A stretch of 35,222 bases of DNA. Origin: Oscillospiraceae bacterium. Its GTDB lineage: Bacteria; Bacillota; Clostridia; UBA1381. Made by a program: the position numbers and the translations under genes. Below are positions 26,814 to 35,133 of the stretch, piece by piece (position 1 is the stretch's first letter; each line of letters starts with the position of its first letter). The notes under the pieces were generated by a model. That model was not told where the DNA came from, searched no databases, and saw only the letters and a program-made list of their open reading frames with translations. The stretch is taken from the NCBI GenBank assembly GCA_022509025.1, contig JAFLUB010000029.1, forward strand, positions 1 through 35,222, written 5' to 3'.

Positions 26814-29000
26814 TTATTTTAAATCTATATAAAATGGGGCAATCGGCGCTGCACTACCTTTGCTCGCATAGTTTAAAATTTTAACCTGGTCATTTGCATT
26901 CATAATTGAATTCATATCTGTATCAACAATTCTGTAGAGATACAGATTGCCTGCGCTTTCCGGAGTTATGCTTGAGTCATAGAATGGCGCTGCACTACCC
27001 TTGCTCGCATAGTTTAAAATTTTAACCTGGTCATTTGCGTTAACAATATTGTTCAAATCCGAATCACCGAACGGGAACAATACAATAACCTTGCGGTAAG
27101 CACTTACAGTTTCATCTGCAATAGAGTCATAGAATGAATACTCCATTTCATAGATGTCAGGCCGTATAAAATTACTATTCTCCGATGTAATCCGAGTGTA
27201 CATATAACCCTCTGCAACATTATTCATTGTTATATCATCCTTGTTATCCTCGGTCATATCTTCCGAGAGGTCATTTTCTGTGAATCGGTATACGCTTATT
27301 TTACATGTTACAGAGGTAATATCATTACCCATGGAATCCTTGGCTGTGAAACCCGGTTCTTTGAAACTGCTATATTGATATATAAATATTGCAGTCGGAT
27401 CTCTATCCGGATTCACATCTGGATTATCAAAATCTATATCTTTGTTTTCAGTATTGCCCCATGCTGCTAATGAATAGATTGTTTTATTATTTACAGCTAA
27501 TTCTTTGTCCGGAACGTCATCAGGGGTGTAATCAGGATTATGGAACATTTGTTCATAGTCCGCATTATTGTTTCCGTTTTCGTCTTTTCCGGTTATAAAG
27601 TATTCCTGAGCCTTTTCCGCATATTCCTCAGTCCATTCATCTTTTTCAACCATTCGCTGAATCATGCCGAATGGTGAGTTACCCGCTTTCAGTTCTATCT
27701 TCGGTTTAAACAGTCGCCGGATATGGATTCTGTATGTAGTTGAACCATCTCCAATGAGTACAGTGTTATTAAATCCGTCCGTGTCTATGCTCGTATCGAC
27801 TGTATTTAGCATAAACACATCCGTTACCTGATAGCCGCCATCAGTAGATTTGATGGTAAGACTTGTGTCGTTAACCTTCATCACGGAAGGCGCTGTAGAT
27901 GCCGCTATTTTCAGCTTCAGCGTTTCCGTTTCATATGGCACACTGAGATAATATTCATACGCTCCGGGCTTGAACCCGTCCTTCGACATTGTTATTTTAT
28001 TTGTCGAAAGCGTATATTCCGTGTCCTCTGTTTCCTCGCCTGACATCGGTTTAACCGGAATAATATCATTTATATCCAGTTCAGATGAGGAGTTGCCGAA
28101 CAGGCTTATATCTCCATTGAAGGTGAACAGAGTTTTCATATTTGTCTGATCATTGGGATCGGTTACCGTTGCTTCCCATGCAGAATACGGGTCTACTCCC
28201 CATGAACCCGCGCCGATATTCAGCGTTTCAGGTCCGCGCACAAGGCAGAGCACTGTCGGGTTCTGGTCAATGTCGCTTTCCGCCGGGACTTTTTTCACCT
28301 TAAACGGGAGCTTTGCAAGGTATTGCTTCTCTTCACTCGCCAAGCCATTGAACCTCGCCTTTGTCATATCCGGCGCATCCTCGCCGGTATCCTTCATGGT
28401 TATGCACACAGTGCACATCTTCCAGTGCGGGTCAGCGGCTCGGTTTTTGCCGTTTGTGAGATCTTCTCTGTCATTTACATCGTCAATGTCCGTTTCAGTT
28501 ACGGATATGACTTCATACAAACTTTCATTCCACCATACATCATTATTTGTTCCACTTTTAAGGTTTCCGCCTATTAGTGCTTCTTTCCATGTTGTACTTT
28601 TTGCAAGGCTGTATGGCTCGATATATGAGCTGTCATATTCAAACGCTAATTCGACGGAATACACACCCTTTGTGAACAAATCGAGGTCATGAACCTTATC
28701 GACCGCAACACCTACCCAGAACTCTGTCTGATCTCGTTCATCCTGCGAGTTGAGGGAGGCGTTACCGGGACTGACATCCGTTGGGGTTTCGCCTCTTCCC
28801 ATGAAATCTACATAGAGTTTTCTTCCGGAAGTGCTGTCGCTTCCGCCGCCAGGCTCTTCGCCCGGCGCTTCCGTAGCTCCCGGAGATGCTTCGGGGGTTG
28901 GTTCAATGTCATCATCAGCCCATGCGACCGGAGTACAGAGCATTGACGCACATAATGAAAACGCCGTGATGACTGATATTAACTTTTTGTTTATTTTCAT
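26814..29000 (-). CDS. P2: cohesin-like module, GNSP module and dockerin
   Basis: 728 residues. The ATG overlaps the P1 stop as TAATG, and AAGGAGGTG lies inside the end of P1, so the two are translationally coupled. Signal peptide 1-28 (cleaved near VAWA-DD); Pro/Glu/Gly linker 30-60; a cohesin-like beta-sandwich about 60-290 (FWVGVAVDKVHDLDLF, LAFEYDSSYIEPY, YLAKLPFKVKK); a cadherin-like beta-sandwich about 335-425 ending TTYRIHIRR; GNSP module 430-640 (KAGNSPFGMI, FKEPGFTAKD, FIRPDIYEMEYSF); dockerin-like pair 645-725 with GDSDLNNIVNAND and DTDMNSIMNAND, each followed by QVKILNYASKGSAAP. The last 290 residues are nearly the same as in P3. The shortest cohesin-plus-dockerin protein of the set, and the best one for testing binding. 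Confidence 0.88.
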   Translation of the reverse strand: MKINKKLISVITAFSLCASMLCTPVAWADDDIEPTPEASPGATEAPGEEPGGGSDSTSGRKLYVDFMGRGETPTDVSPGNASLNSQDERDQTEFWVGVAVDKVHDLDLFTKGVYSVELAFEYDSSYIEPYSLAKSTTWKEALIGGNLKSGTNNDVWWNESLYEVISVTETDIDDVNDREDLTNGKNRAADPHWKMCTVCITMKDTGEDAPDMTKARFNGLASEEKQYLAKLPFKVKKVPAESDIDQNPTVLCLVRGPETLNIGAGSWGVDPYSAWEATVTDPNDQTNMKTLFTFNGDISLFGNSSSELDINDIIPVKPMSGEETEDTEYTLSTNKITMSKDGFKPGAYEYYLSVPYETETLKLKIAASTAPSVMKVNDTSLTIKSTDGGYQVTDVFMLNTVDTSIDTDGFNNTVLIGDGSTTYRIHIRRLFKPKIELKAGNSPFGMIQRMVEKDEWTEEYAEKAQEYFITGKDENGNNNADYEQMFHNPDYTPDDVPDKELAVNNKTIYSLAAWGNTENKDIDFDNPDVNPDRDPTAIFIYQYSSFKEPGFTAKDSMGNDITSVTCKISVYRFTENDLSEDMTEDNKDDITMNNVAEGYMYTRITSENSNFIRPDIYEMEYSFYDSIADETVSAYRKVIVLFPFGDSDLNNIVNANDQVKILNYASKGSAAPFYDSSITPESAGNLYLYRIVDTDMNSIMNANDQVKILNYASKGSAAPIAPFYIDLK
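26848..27041. repeat. Two near-identical 53-bp repeats in the P2 dockerin
   Basis: 26848-26900 and 26989-27041 repeat the P3 dockerin segments at 21577 and 21717. All four copies run in the same direction, so recombination between P2 and P3 copies would delete or duplicate about 5.3 kb. Confidence 0.85.
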
Positions 29001-32000
29001 TATCCGCCACCTCCTTCCACGGTGCCGCTATGTGTACTTTCACCGGAGACGTTGCCATAGAACTGAGTTATGTGGTCTATTCCGGCTCTGATATGATTCG
29101 CGTCAATTGCGTTGAGATTGCCATCTTTATTGACGTCACATACGCGGTATTTGAACAGATTTCCGCCGGCTGTGTAGCTTGATTCAGCCGGGAAATTACT
29201 ACTGTTATTACTGTTAGTCAAATTAGTGGAGAATCGGTTCACAACTCTTGACGCGTCTGTTTTATCTGTTTCACCGCTGATATTGACATCACCCAAAGGA
29301 GATAAGATAATCATAGGTTTTTCCATTTCAATAATTGTTCCGTCAAAATCCACGAACGAATATATCAGTTTATAGCAATCAGGACGGATTCTTTTATCTG
29401 TCAGAGCAGTTATTCCTTCCGGCGTGTCTTGCAGCTGAATGGTTGACGATTCTACATAGTAGAAATCGTCTGTACTACCGTTCTGGTAGGCTGGGCTTGA
29501 TATAAGGACGTTAACCTTTACTTTCTTTGAAACATTGTTGATATCGACCGGATCACCGATTGAATTCATAAGGCTCTTAAAGCCCGGATCGCCAAACGGC
29601 ATTTTATCGTTTACAACAAACAGCGCTGTGGGGTCTTTATCATAGTTAGGACTGCCGTTCCAAGCTTTTTCGGTATATGGCACATTCTGAGCCCCTCCCG
29701 AAGGAGTGTTATCCTCTGTTGTGAACATATTACCGTTTGCATCGAATTCTTTTATACTATTTTCCTTCTCTTCATCGTCCCAGTACGGATCGCCCATAAT
29801 CAATCCGTACGGAGAATTGCCGTAGGCAAATGTATAAATCTTTGACTGAGGTAACTTTTTATAGATATGGATTGTGTAACCTCTTTCAATTATTTCAGGA
29901 TTTCCTTCTTCATCCTTTTTTTCGGGATCTTCAACCCTGAAGGTTAATTGAATAACGTTATGACCTAATAACAGGTCGATATTCTCTGATTTATAGTAAC
30001 CGTCACTATTGTCTTTTTTCGGTACGGCAAGTATTTTTATCTTTGGAGTGTCTTGTCCCGGCTCGTCTCCTTCACCGGGTTGATCAGGATCTGTATTATC
30101 TCCGCCGCTTCCGCCGCCTTCACCGTTATCCGGTTCTTCGGTTGTTGTCGGCTCATCACCGCCTTCATCACCGCCTTCATCACCGCCTTCGTCAGGCGCA
30201 AGGCTTTCTGTCGGGGTTTCGCCGCCGCTTTCTTCACCGCCACCTTCAGGCGCTTTGGTTTCCTCAGGCGCTTCCGTCTCTTCGGGGTGTTCTTCTCCGC
30301 CCGGTCCTTCGACTACAAATTCTTCGAAGTCGGACGCATATTCATAAGTCAGTGTCATTTCGGCATCTTCAGCACCCTTAAAGAGCTTAAACCACAGCAG
30401 AACCTGATCAACATCGGTATCAACTGCTACATAATATGCACGCTCTGTAGGGTCGAACAGTGTTCTCTGCCATTCCGCATTACACAATGGCTGGTCTTCC
30501 AGTTTGACACTGTCCTTGACAATCAAATCTTCAAGTTTCAGGTCTGATGCCACTGTTTCTTTGAAGTGGGCTTTTATCACAACGTCACCTTCTGGCATGG
30601 TGAACCATGCTTCCGGATCGTGTGCGCTCGGGTTGAAGAAGCTATTGTCCGGAACCACCGGTTCTTCCTCATTTCCCGGTTTCTCTGTTGCTTCCGGTGT
30701 TCCCGGATCGCCCGGGTCTTGTGTTGCTTCCGGAGACTCTTCCGGATTGTCAGGGTCGTCCGGTTCCTGTGTTGCCTCAGGAGTCTCCTCAGGTTCTTCA
30801 ACTGCAGGACCGCCTGAAACAAGTTCCCAGCCGGTGAACTCACAGTCTTCAACTGCTTCAGCTATTATATCGACTTGATCACCCGACAAGGCTGTGGTCG
30901 TACCTGTGACGGTACGCGCTGAACCAAAGTCTTTTTCATCATCGTCTACTATTATCGTTATGTTATATGTCCGCCCTAAGGTTACCTTGAAGCTTATCTT
31001 GAAGGTATCCAGGACTCCGTTATTCGACAGAATGTAAACATCACAGACATAATTTGTATAGCCTTGTTCTATGTCATCCTCAAGGACTCTGAGCCCATGC
31101 AGGGTCGTGATGTCAAAGTCTACCTTTTCTCCGCTTCCAAGGAAGTCGCAAAGGTCTTTCGTTATAACAAATGCTTCATGACCGTCCGCAGTTGCCGCAA
31201 TTACCGCTTTTAAGCCGTATATATCGGTCGCCATTCCTATATTGCGGACTGTGAAGGATTTGGTCTGTAATTCATCATAGCCATATCCTTCCTGACGCAT
31301 GCTAAATATATAGTCAGGGATATCTTCAATAACTTCATCCCCGTTATTTTCTAAAACATAGTATTTAATTGTTATAGTTATTTCCTCAGGGTTCTGAACC
31401 TTGCCATAATTCGTATATATATAACCGTCAGTATTGGCAAGCGTTCCCTTGATAGTTATAACCGTTCCCGGCTGCGACGGGCTGCTGCCGTCCACCGACT
31501 GCCACCTTGTAACCGTGAATGTATGCAGGGCACCCTGTTCCGATCCGTCTGTTCCGTCATATGTGGTGTTTATCTTATGGGACGGGACAGGCAATGTCAT
31601 CGTGGTCGGAAGGTCTGACAGCTGCATGGTTTCCTTTATCGGGAACAGAGCCGAAAGTGATCCGGAATAGTCGAATACATAGTTACCGCTTCCGTCTGAT
31701 GTGTCGCTATCCGCTTTGAGATAGTAATTATTTCTCGGTTCGGGCAGGAAGCTCACGTAAGCGCCGAAGCTTTCATCATTAGGAGCCTTTGCCGCTATAT
31801 AATACGTTCCCGCGCGATTACCAAGGTTTATAATCTGCGCTATAAGCTTCTCATTGTCATTATCTATATCCGGAGATAACGTGATAGTCGCTTTGCCGCC
31901 TTCGATTACAACCTTGAATTCTCCGTCTTCCAGCGTATCCTTGTCAATCACCTGTCCGCCCGGAAGCTTTATCCTGAATTCAGTTCCCTCTTCAATCTCA

Positions 32001-33637
32001 GCCACTTTTTCTTCTCCGATTCCAATCTGAGAATCGTCCGGAGCTGGCTCGGCTGATTCGGAATTATAGAAACCATCAGGTCGTTCTTTATATTGTACTT
32101 CTACTACAAGTTCTCCGTCGTCGTTAACCTCGCTGTCAATAACCTCAAGCTCGAACGGAAGGTCTGTTTTATTAAGTACAACCGATCTGTAAACCTCTAT
32201 ACCCGGAATATCCGAAACTGTCAGCCACGGATAGTTTATTGCAAAGTTAGCATCATTTATGTCTATATTCGTTACATATTTATAGGTCGCGTTCTCCTCG
32301 CCCCAGTTATCAGGCAGTTTGCTTTCTCCCGTGTCTTCAAGCGTGTAATTGCTAACTGCTACATCGGGCAGTGCATAGTTCTGGATATATGTATCCAGTA
32401 CCGGATGCGCAGCGCCCGGCAAATTCAGCTGTGATATATCCGTCGGGAAATCACTTGCTCCCGCCCAGTATGTAATACTTTCATCATCAACCGCAAACCC
32501 GGTCAGGTTTATCGGTGTAACATTGACTTTGACCGAAATCTCATATTTATCACCAAACATCTGGGTTACAGTGTATTCTCCGCCTTGCGGATTCCAGTCG
32601 AAGTTATTCCATCTCTTGCCGTTAACCTCGCATTCATCTGTCCATTCGAACGGGGTCGGAACCTCGGAGGTGTCTGTATAATGCATGGTGAGCATATTTG
32701 CATAAGTGTTCAGGTAGTCAAGCAAATCCTGTTTCGGATTCTCCTTATTGCTTTCATTATATATGCCATACGATGTGACGGTGAATTCATCCTGACGCGG
32801 CTTAACGTCCGTAAGCTCTGCTTTGATATTAAAATCAACGTTCACATAGGTCTCTGCACGAATCTGAGCCTTAAGGTCATCCACATCGTTAATATAAAGT
32901 AATGCCAGACCTGTGTCAACATCTATTGAATTTTCATTTTCCCAAACATATCCCGGTACCATATTGTTTATCGGAACAACCGTAATCAGGTTGTTCAGCT
33001 GACTCTGACTGAGCTTAGAAAATTCGCCCGGATTCTTTATGTTGAAGCTCAATGTGCCAAGCTTCAATTCGACATTATTCTTTTTCGCCATTATAGCCAG
33101 ATATTTATGACCGTCTACATCTATTGTTTCAACATATGGAACCTCGGTGTCTGGATGTTTATCTAAAAAGCTTTCGTCCGGATTGAAATTCATTATAACA
33201 TATCCGGTATCTTTTCCATCTTCTTGGTCAGCCATACTGAGGATAGTCGTATTAAATCCAACATTGAAGGAGTACGAAGCATCCACGAAAAAGTCACTTG
33301 GGAATATGCTTTCATTCTGGATTAAATATGTATGTTCTGAATTGAATCGTTTAAGATCACCCAAATATGGCGGATTGACAATAGGTTTATTATCCTCAGC
33401 ATTGGATAATTCTATATAGTTCCGATCGTATTGAACACAGACGGTGGTACTGATTGTATCTATATCTTTAATGGTAATGTCAACAAAGCCCTGCGTTGAT
33501 GAACCGTTCGTTACCAATTCCATGCCGGTAAAGGACAATTTGGCATTCGGATATCTATCCAAGGCAAATGCTATTACAGATACCAAAAAAAGTGCAACAA
33601 ATACTATTATTGCAGACTTTTTATGTTTCTTAATCAT
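29000..33637 (-). CDS. P1: large exported protein with cohesin-like N-terminus, GNSP module and dockerin
   Basis: 1545 residues from the ATG at 33637, preceded by AGGGGGTGGG; an in-frame TTG at 33670 has no site. Signal or uncleaved anchor 7-27 (SAIIVFVALFLVSVIAFALD). A cohesin-like beta-sandwich spans about 30-260 (FVDITIKDIDTISTTVCVQY, YIELSNAED, ELKLGTLSFNIKNP). A long run of unassigned beta-rich sequence follows. A divergent InlB-type repeat (900-1025: CEFTGWELVSGG ... WFTMPEGDVVIKAHF) is interrupted by a Pro/Glu linker, and a cadherin-like domain (1030-1255) is interrupted by a Gly/Glu/Thr linker. The GNSP module is at 1262-1440 (YGNSPYGLIMGD, FGDPGFKS, IRPDCYKLIYSF) and the dockerin-like pair at 1442-1525 (GDVNISGETDKTD, DVNKDGNLNAID). 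The C-terminal VEGGGG overlaps the P2 ribosome site. First gene behind the promoter at 33741-33769. Confidence 0.87.
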   Translation of the reverse strand: MIKKHKKSAIIVFVALFLVSVIAFALDRYPNAKLSFTGMELVTNGSSTQGFVDITIKDIDTISTTVCVQYDRNYIELSNAEDNKPIVNPPYLGDLKRFNSEHTYLIQNESIFPSDFFVDASYSFNVGFNTTILSMADQEDGKDTGYVIMNFNPDESFLDKHPDTEVPYVETIDVDGHKYLAIMAKKNNVELKLGTLSFNIKNPGEFSKLSQSQLNNLITVVPINNMVPGYVWENENSIDVDTGLALLYINDVDDLKAQIRAETYVNVDFNIKAELTDVKPRQDEFTVTSYGIYNESNKENPKQDLLDYLNTYANMLTMHYTDTSEVPTPFEWTDECEVNGKRWNNFDWNPQGGEYTVTQMFGDKYEISVKVNVTPINLTGFAVDDESITYWAGASDFPTDISQLNLPGAAHPVLDTYIQNYALPDVAVSNYTLEDTGESKLPDNWGEENATYKYVTNIDINDANFAINYPWLTVSDIPGIEVYRSVVLNKTDLPFELEVIDSEVNDDGELVVEVQYKERPDGFYNSESAEPAPDDSQIGIGEEKVAEIEEGTEFRIKLPGGQVIDKDTLEDGEFKVVIEGGKATITLSPDIDNDNEKLIAQIINLGNRAGTYYIAAKAPNDESFGAYVSFLPEPRNNYYLKADSDTSDGSGNYVFDYSGSLSALFPIKETMQLSDLPTTMTLPVPSHKINTTYDGTDGSEQGALHTFTVTRWQSVDGSSPSQPGTVITIKGTLANTDGYIYTNYGKVQNPEEITITIKYYVLENNGDEVIEDIPDYIFSMRQEGYGYDELQTKSFTVRNIGMATDIYGLKAVIAATADGHEAFVITKDLCDFLGSGEKVDFDITTLHGLRVLEDDIEQGYTNYVCDVYILSNNGVLDTFKISFKVTLGRTYNITIIVDDDEKDFGSARTVTGTTTALSGDQVDIIAEAVEDCEFTGWELVSGGPAVEEPEETPEATQEPDDPDNPEESPEATQDPGDPGTPEATEKPGNEEEPVVPDNSFFNPSAHDPEAWFTMPEGDVVIKAHFKETVASDLKLEDLIVKDSVKLEDQPLCNAEWQRTLFDPTERAYYVAVDTDVDQVLLWFKLFKGAEDAEMTLTYEYASDFEEFVVEGPGGEEHPEETEAPEETKAPEGGGEESGGETPTESLAPDEGGDEGGDEGGDEPTTTEEPDNGEGGGSGGDNTDPDQPGEGDEPGQDTPKIKILAVPKKDNSDGYYKSENIDLLLGHNVIQLTFRVEDPEKKDEEGNPEIIERGYTIHIYKKLPQSKIYTFAYGNSPYGLIMGDPYWDDEEKENSIKEFDANGNMFTTEDNTPSGGAQNVPYTEKAWNGSPNYDKDPTALFVVNDKMPFGDPGFKSLMNSIGDPVDINNVSKKVKVNVLISSPAYQNGSTDDFYYVESSTIQLQDTPEGITALTDKRIRPDCYKLIYSFVDFDGTIIEMEKPMIILSPLGDVNISGETDKTDASRVVNRFSTNLTNSNNSSNFPAESSYTAGGNLFKYRVCDVNKDGNLNAIDANHIRAGIDHITQFYGNVSGESTHSGTVEGGGG

Positions 33638-33672
33638 GCTGACCCACCCCCTGATTGTTAGAATAAACAAAA

Positions 33673-33691
33673 TTGTTCACGCTGCGAACAA
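33673..33691. promoter_or_regulatory. Perfect inverted repeat in the P1 leader
   Basis: TTGTTC (33673-33678) and GAACAA (33686-33691) pair around 7 nt, with a further CGC/GCG inside. It lies between the predicted P1 transcription start (near 33734) and the ribosome site. It could be a repressor operator or a leader hairpin. Confidence 0.45.
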
Positions 33692-33740
33692 AATCCTATG
33701 TTAGCAACTTTCTGTTAGATAAAAATACATATCCATAATT

Positions 33741-33769
33741 ATTTTACAATATTTTTGATATATTGTCAA
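33741..33769 (-). promoter_or_regulatory. Strong sigma-A promoter of the P1-P4 operon
   Basis: Minus strand: consensus TTGACA at 33769-33764, exactly 17 nt, then TAAAAT at 33746-33741. The start point is near 33734 and leaves a leader of about 100 nt before the P1 ATG. No other good promoter is seen within P1-P4, consistent with a single 17-kb transcript. Confidence 0.8.
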
Positions 33770-33975
33770 TGCTACATTACCAGAAAATCAGGCTTTTTAT
33801 TTACATTTTAGTAAAATATGTTGCATTTATATGAATATATTGTATCATTTGGTAGTTTATGAAAATTGCAATGGATAATTATGGGAATATACGTTTTGCG
33901 GAAAGTTAATTTGGAAATAAATATCCACCCGCGGCTTTGAACAGAACCAGTAAAACCGGACAATAGAAAAAAAGC
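33770..33975. other. AT-rich intergenic stretch containing the undefined left end of the IS
   Basis: No gene is supported here; the short open frames are AT-rich and lack ribosome sites. The left terminus of the IS3-family element must fall in or near this stretch, but I could not match it to an inverted repeat on the right, where the element appears altered. Confidence 0.5.
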
Positions 33976-34012
33976 ACCTCCTATGGTATAATAAAAGAAA
34001 ACCATAGGAGGT
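33976..34012 (+). promoter_or_regulatory. Hairpin masking the orfA ribosome site, with an internal promoter
   Basis: Perfect 12-bp arms, ACCTCCTATGGT (33976-33987) and ACCATAGGAGGT (34001-34012), enclose a 13-nt loop. The right arm is the orfA Shine-Dalgarno. TATAAT at 33987-33992 with TGG just before it forms an extended -10, placing the start near 33999, after the left arm. Transcripts reading in from outside would fold and hide the ribosome site; the element's own transcript would not. Confidence 0.75.
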
Positions 34013-34018
34013 ATTTTT

Positions 34019-34321
34019 ATGCCGAGAAGTTACATGCACATACAAGAATATAGAGAAGATATTCTAAAATTAAAAGAACAAGGACTATCAAACAGGGAAA
34101 TTGGTGAAAAATTTGGTTTTTCCAAAGTACAGATAAAAGAATTTCTTAAACGCCATAAGAGAAAAGAACGGCAAATCGCTGCCGGAATCATTCCGAAAAA
34201 GAAAGGTAGACCACGCAAATCTTATGCTGCCGCGGATCAAGATAAAGATGCCAGAATCAAACAATTAGAAATGGAAAATGAGTTGTTGCGGGATTTTCTC
34301 TCGCTCACAGAAGGGATGTGA
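34019..34321 (+). CDS. IS3-family transposase OrfA (helix-turn-helix)
   Basis: 100 residues. A helix-turn-helix of the HTH_Tnp_1/IS3 type lies at about 8-45 (ILKLKEQGLSNREIGEKFGF, SKVQIKEFLKRH), then a basic hinge (KKKGRPRKS) and a C-terminal leucine-zipper-like segment (IKQLEMENELLRDFL) expected to dimerise with OrfAB. GGAGG lies 7 nt before the ATG but is held in the hairpin described above. OrfA ends ATGTGA, overlapping the orfB start by 4 nt. Confidence 0.92.
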   Translation: MPRSYMHIQEYREDILKLKEQGLSNREIGEKFGFSKVQIKEFLKRHKRKERQIAAGIIPKKKGRPRKSYAAADQDKDARIKQLEMENELLRDFLSLTEGM

Positions 34322-35133
34322 GAACTTCGGTTAAATATCGTGTTATCTATCGGCACAAAGAAAAATATACAATCAGCGAAATGTGCAGATTTTTTGAAGT
34401 ATCGCGCAGCGGATATTATGACTATGTAAAGAGAATTGATATTCCTGATAAAGATTTGCCTTTAGCGGATAAAATACGAGAATGTCAGGAAATAACCAAT
34501 CGTACATACGGATATCGTAGAGTACATATATGGTTGGAAAGACACGGAATACACCGTAACCCAAAGACAATTTTGCGTGTAATGCGCCAATACAATCTAT
34601 TATCAGTAGTACGTCGTAAGAGATACATAAATTATGGACAATATCTACATCGGTATCCAAATTTGTTAAACCGTGATTTCAAAGCCGAACGTCCCAATCA
34701 AAAATGGGCTACTGATATATCATATATCAAAACAGGAGAAGGGTTCCTGTACCTATCAATTATCAGAGACTTGTATGATAATAGTATAGTTGCACATAAA
34801 ACAAGTACATATCAGAATATCAATCTTGTTTTAAACACAATCAGGGCAGCAAAGCAGAAAGAAAAAGTCACTGGGGAGTTGCAGCTCCACAGTGACCAAG
34901 GATTTCAGTATACATCCCATGAATACTTTAATCTGACAACATCATACAACATAAAGCAGTCAATGTCAAGACGTGGAAATCCATATGACAATGCTTTAGC
35001 AGAAAATTTCTTCTCAATTCTTAAAGCGGAGTGCATAAACAGAGTAAATCTAAAAACATACAATGAAGCAAGGACTTTGATAGATGAATACATATATTTC
35101 TACAATAACGAACGTATTCAGTTAAAATCATAA
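34318..35133 (+). CDS. IS3-family transposase OrfB (DDE integrase core), C-terminally shortened
   Basis: 271 residues from a GTG at 34318. An HTH_21-type domain (EKYTISEMCRFFEVSRSGYY, TYGYRRVHIWLERHGI) precedes an rve core with all three acidic residues: Asp in WATDISYI, Asp in LHSDQGFQYTSHEY and Glu in NALAENFFSILKAE. The frame is -1 to orfA. The shared window (34282-34321) has no A6G slippery run, so stop-start coupling at ATGTGA is more likely than frameshifting, although frameshifting is usual in the family. The chain stops at YNNERIQLKS, whereas relatives usually continue with ten or more residues (LTP motif), and hairpins begin at the stop codon. Probably 3'-altered; activity uncertain. 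Confidence 0.9.
   Translation: MRTSVKYRVIYRHKEKYTISEMCRFFEVSRSGYYDYVKRIDIPDKDLPLADKIRECQEITNRTYGYRRVHIWLERHGIHRNPKTILRVMRQYNLLSVVRRKRYINYGQYLHRYPNLLNRDFKAERPNQKWATDISYIKTGEGFLYLSIIRDLYDNSIVAHKTSTYQNINLVLNTIRAAKQKEKVTGELQLHSDQGFQYTSHEYFNLTTSYNIKQSMSRRGNPYDNALAENFFSILKAECINRVNLKTYNEARTLIDEYIYFYNNERIQLKS

Larger units (their letters stand above)
33976..35133 (+). mobile_element. IS3-family insertion sequence (bounds uncertain)
   Basis: Two overlapping transposase frames (orfA, then orfB one frame back) with an rve/DDE integrase core define the IS3 family. The start given is the hairpin before orfA and the end is the orfB stop; true ends are not resolved. It lies upstream of the P1-P4 promoter and is transcribed away from it. 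The orfB C-terminus looks clipped, so the copy may be defective. Confidence 0.8.

Noticed and set aside
5341-33637. Cellulosome gene cluster
   Set aside because: Dockerin and SLH parts fit, but no glycoside hydrolase, lyase or esterase domain is recognisable in any of the six proteins.
33808-34045. Small minus-strand frames beside the IS
   Set aside because: They are AT-rich, lack ribosome sites, and overlap the orfA regulatory hairpin.
34282-34321. Programmed -1 frameshift joining orfA and orfB
   Set aside because: The shared window has no A6G or other good slippery heptamer; only a weak TTTT run. Stop-start coupling fits better.
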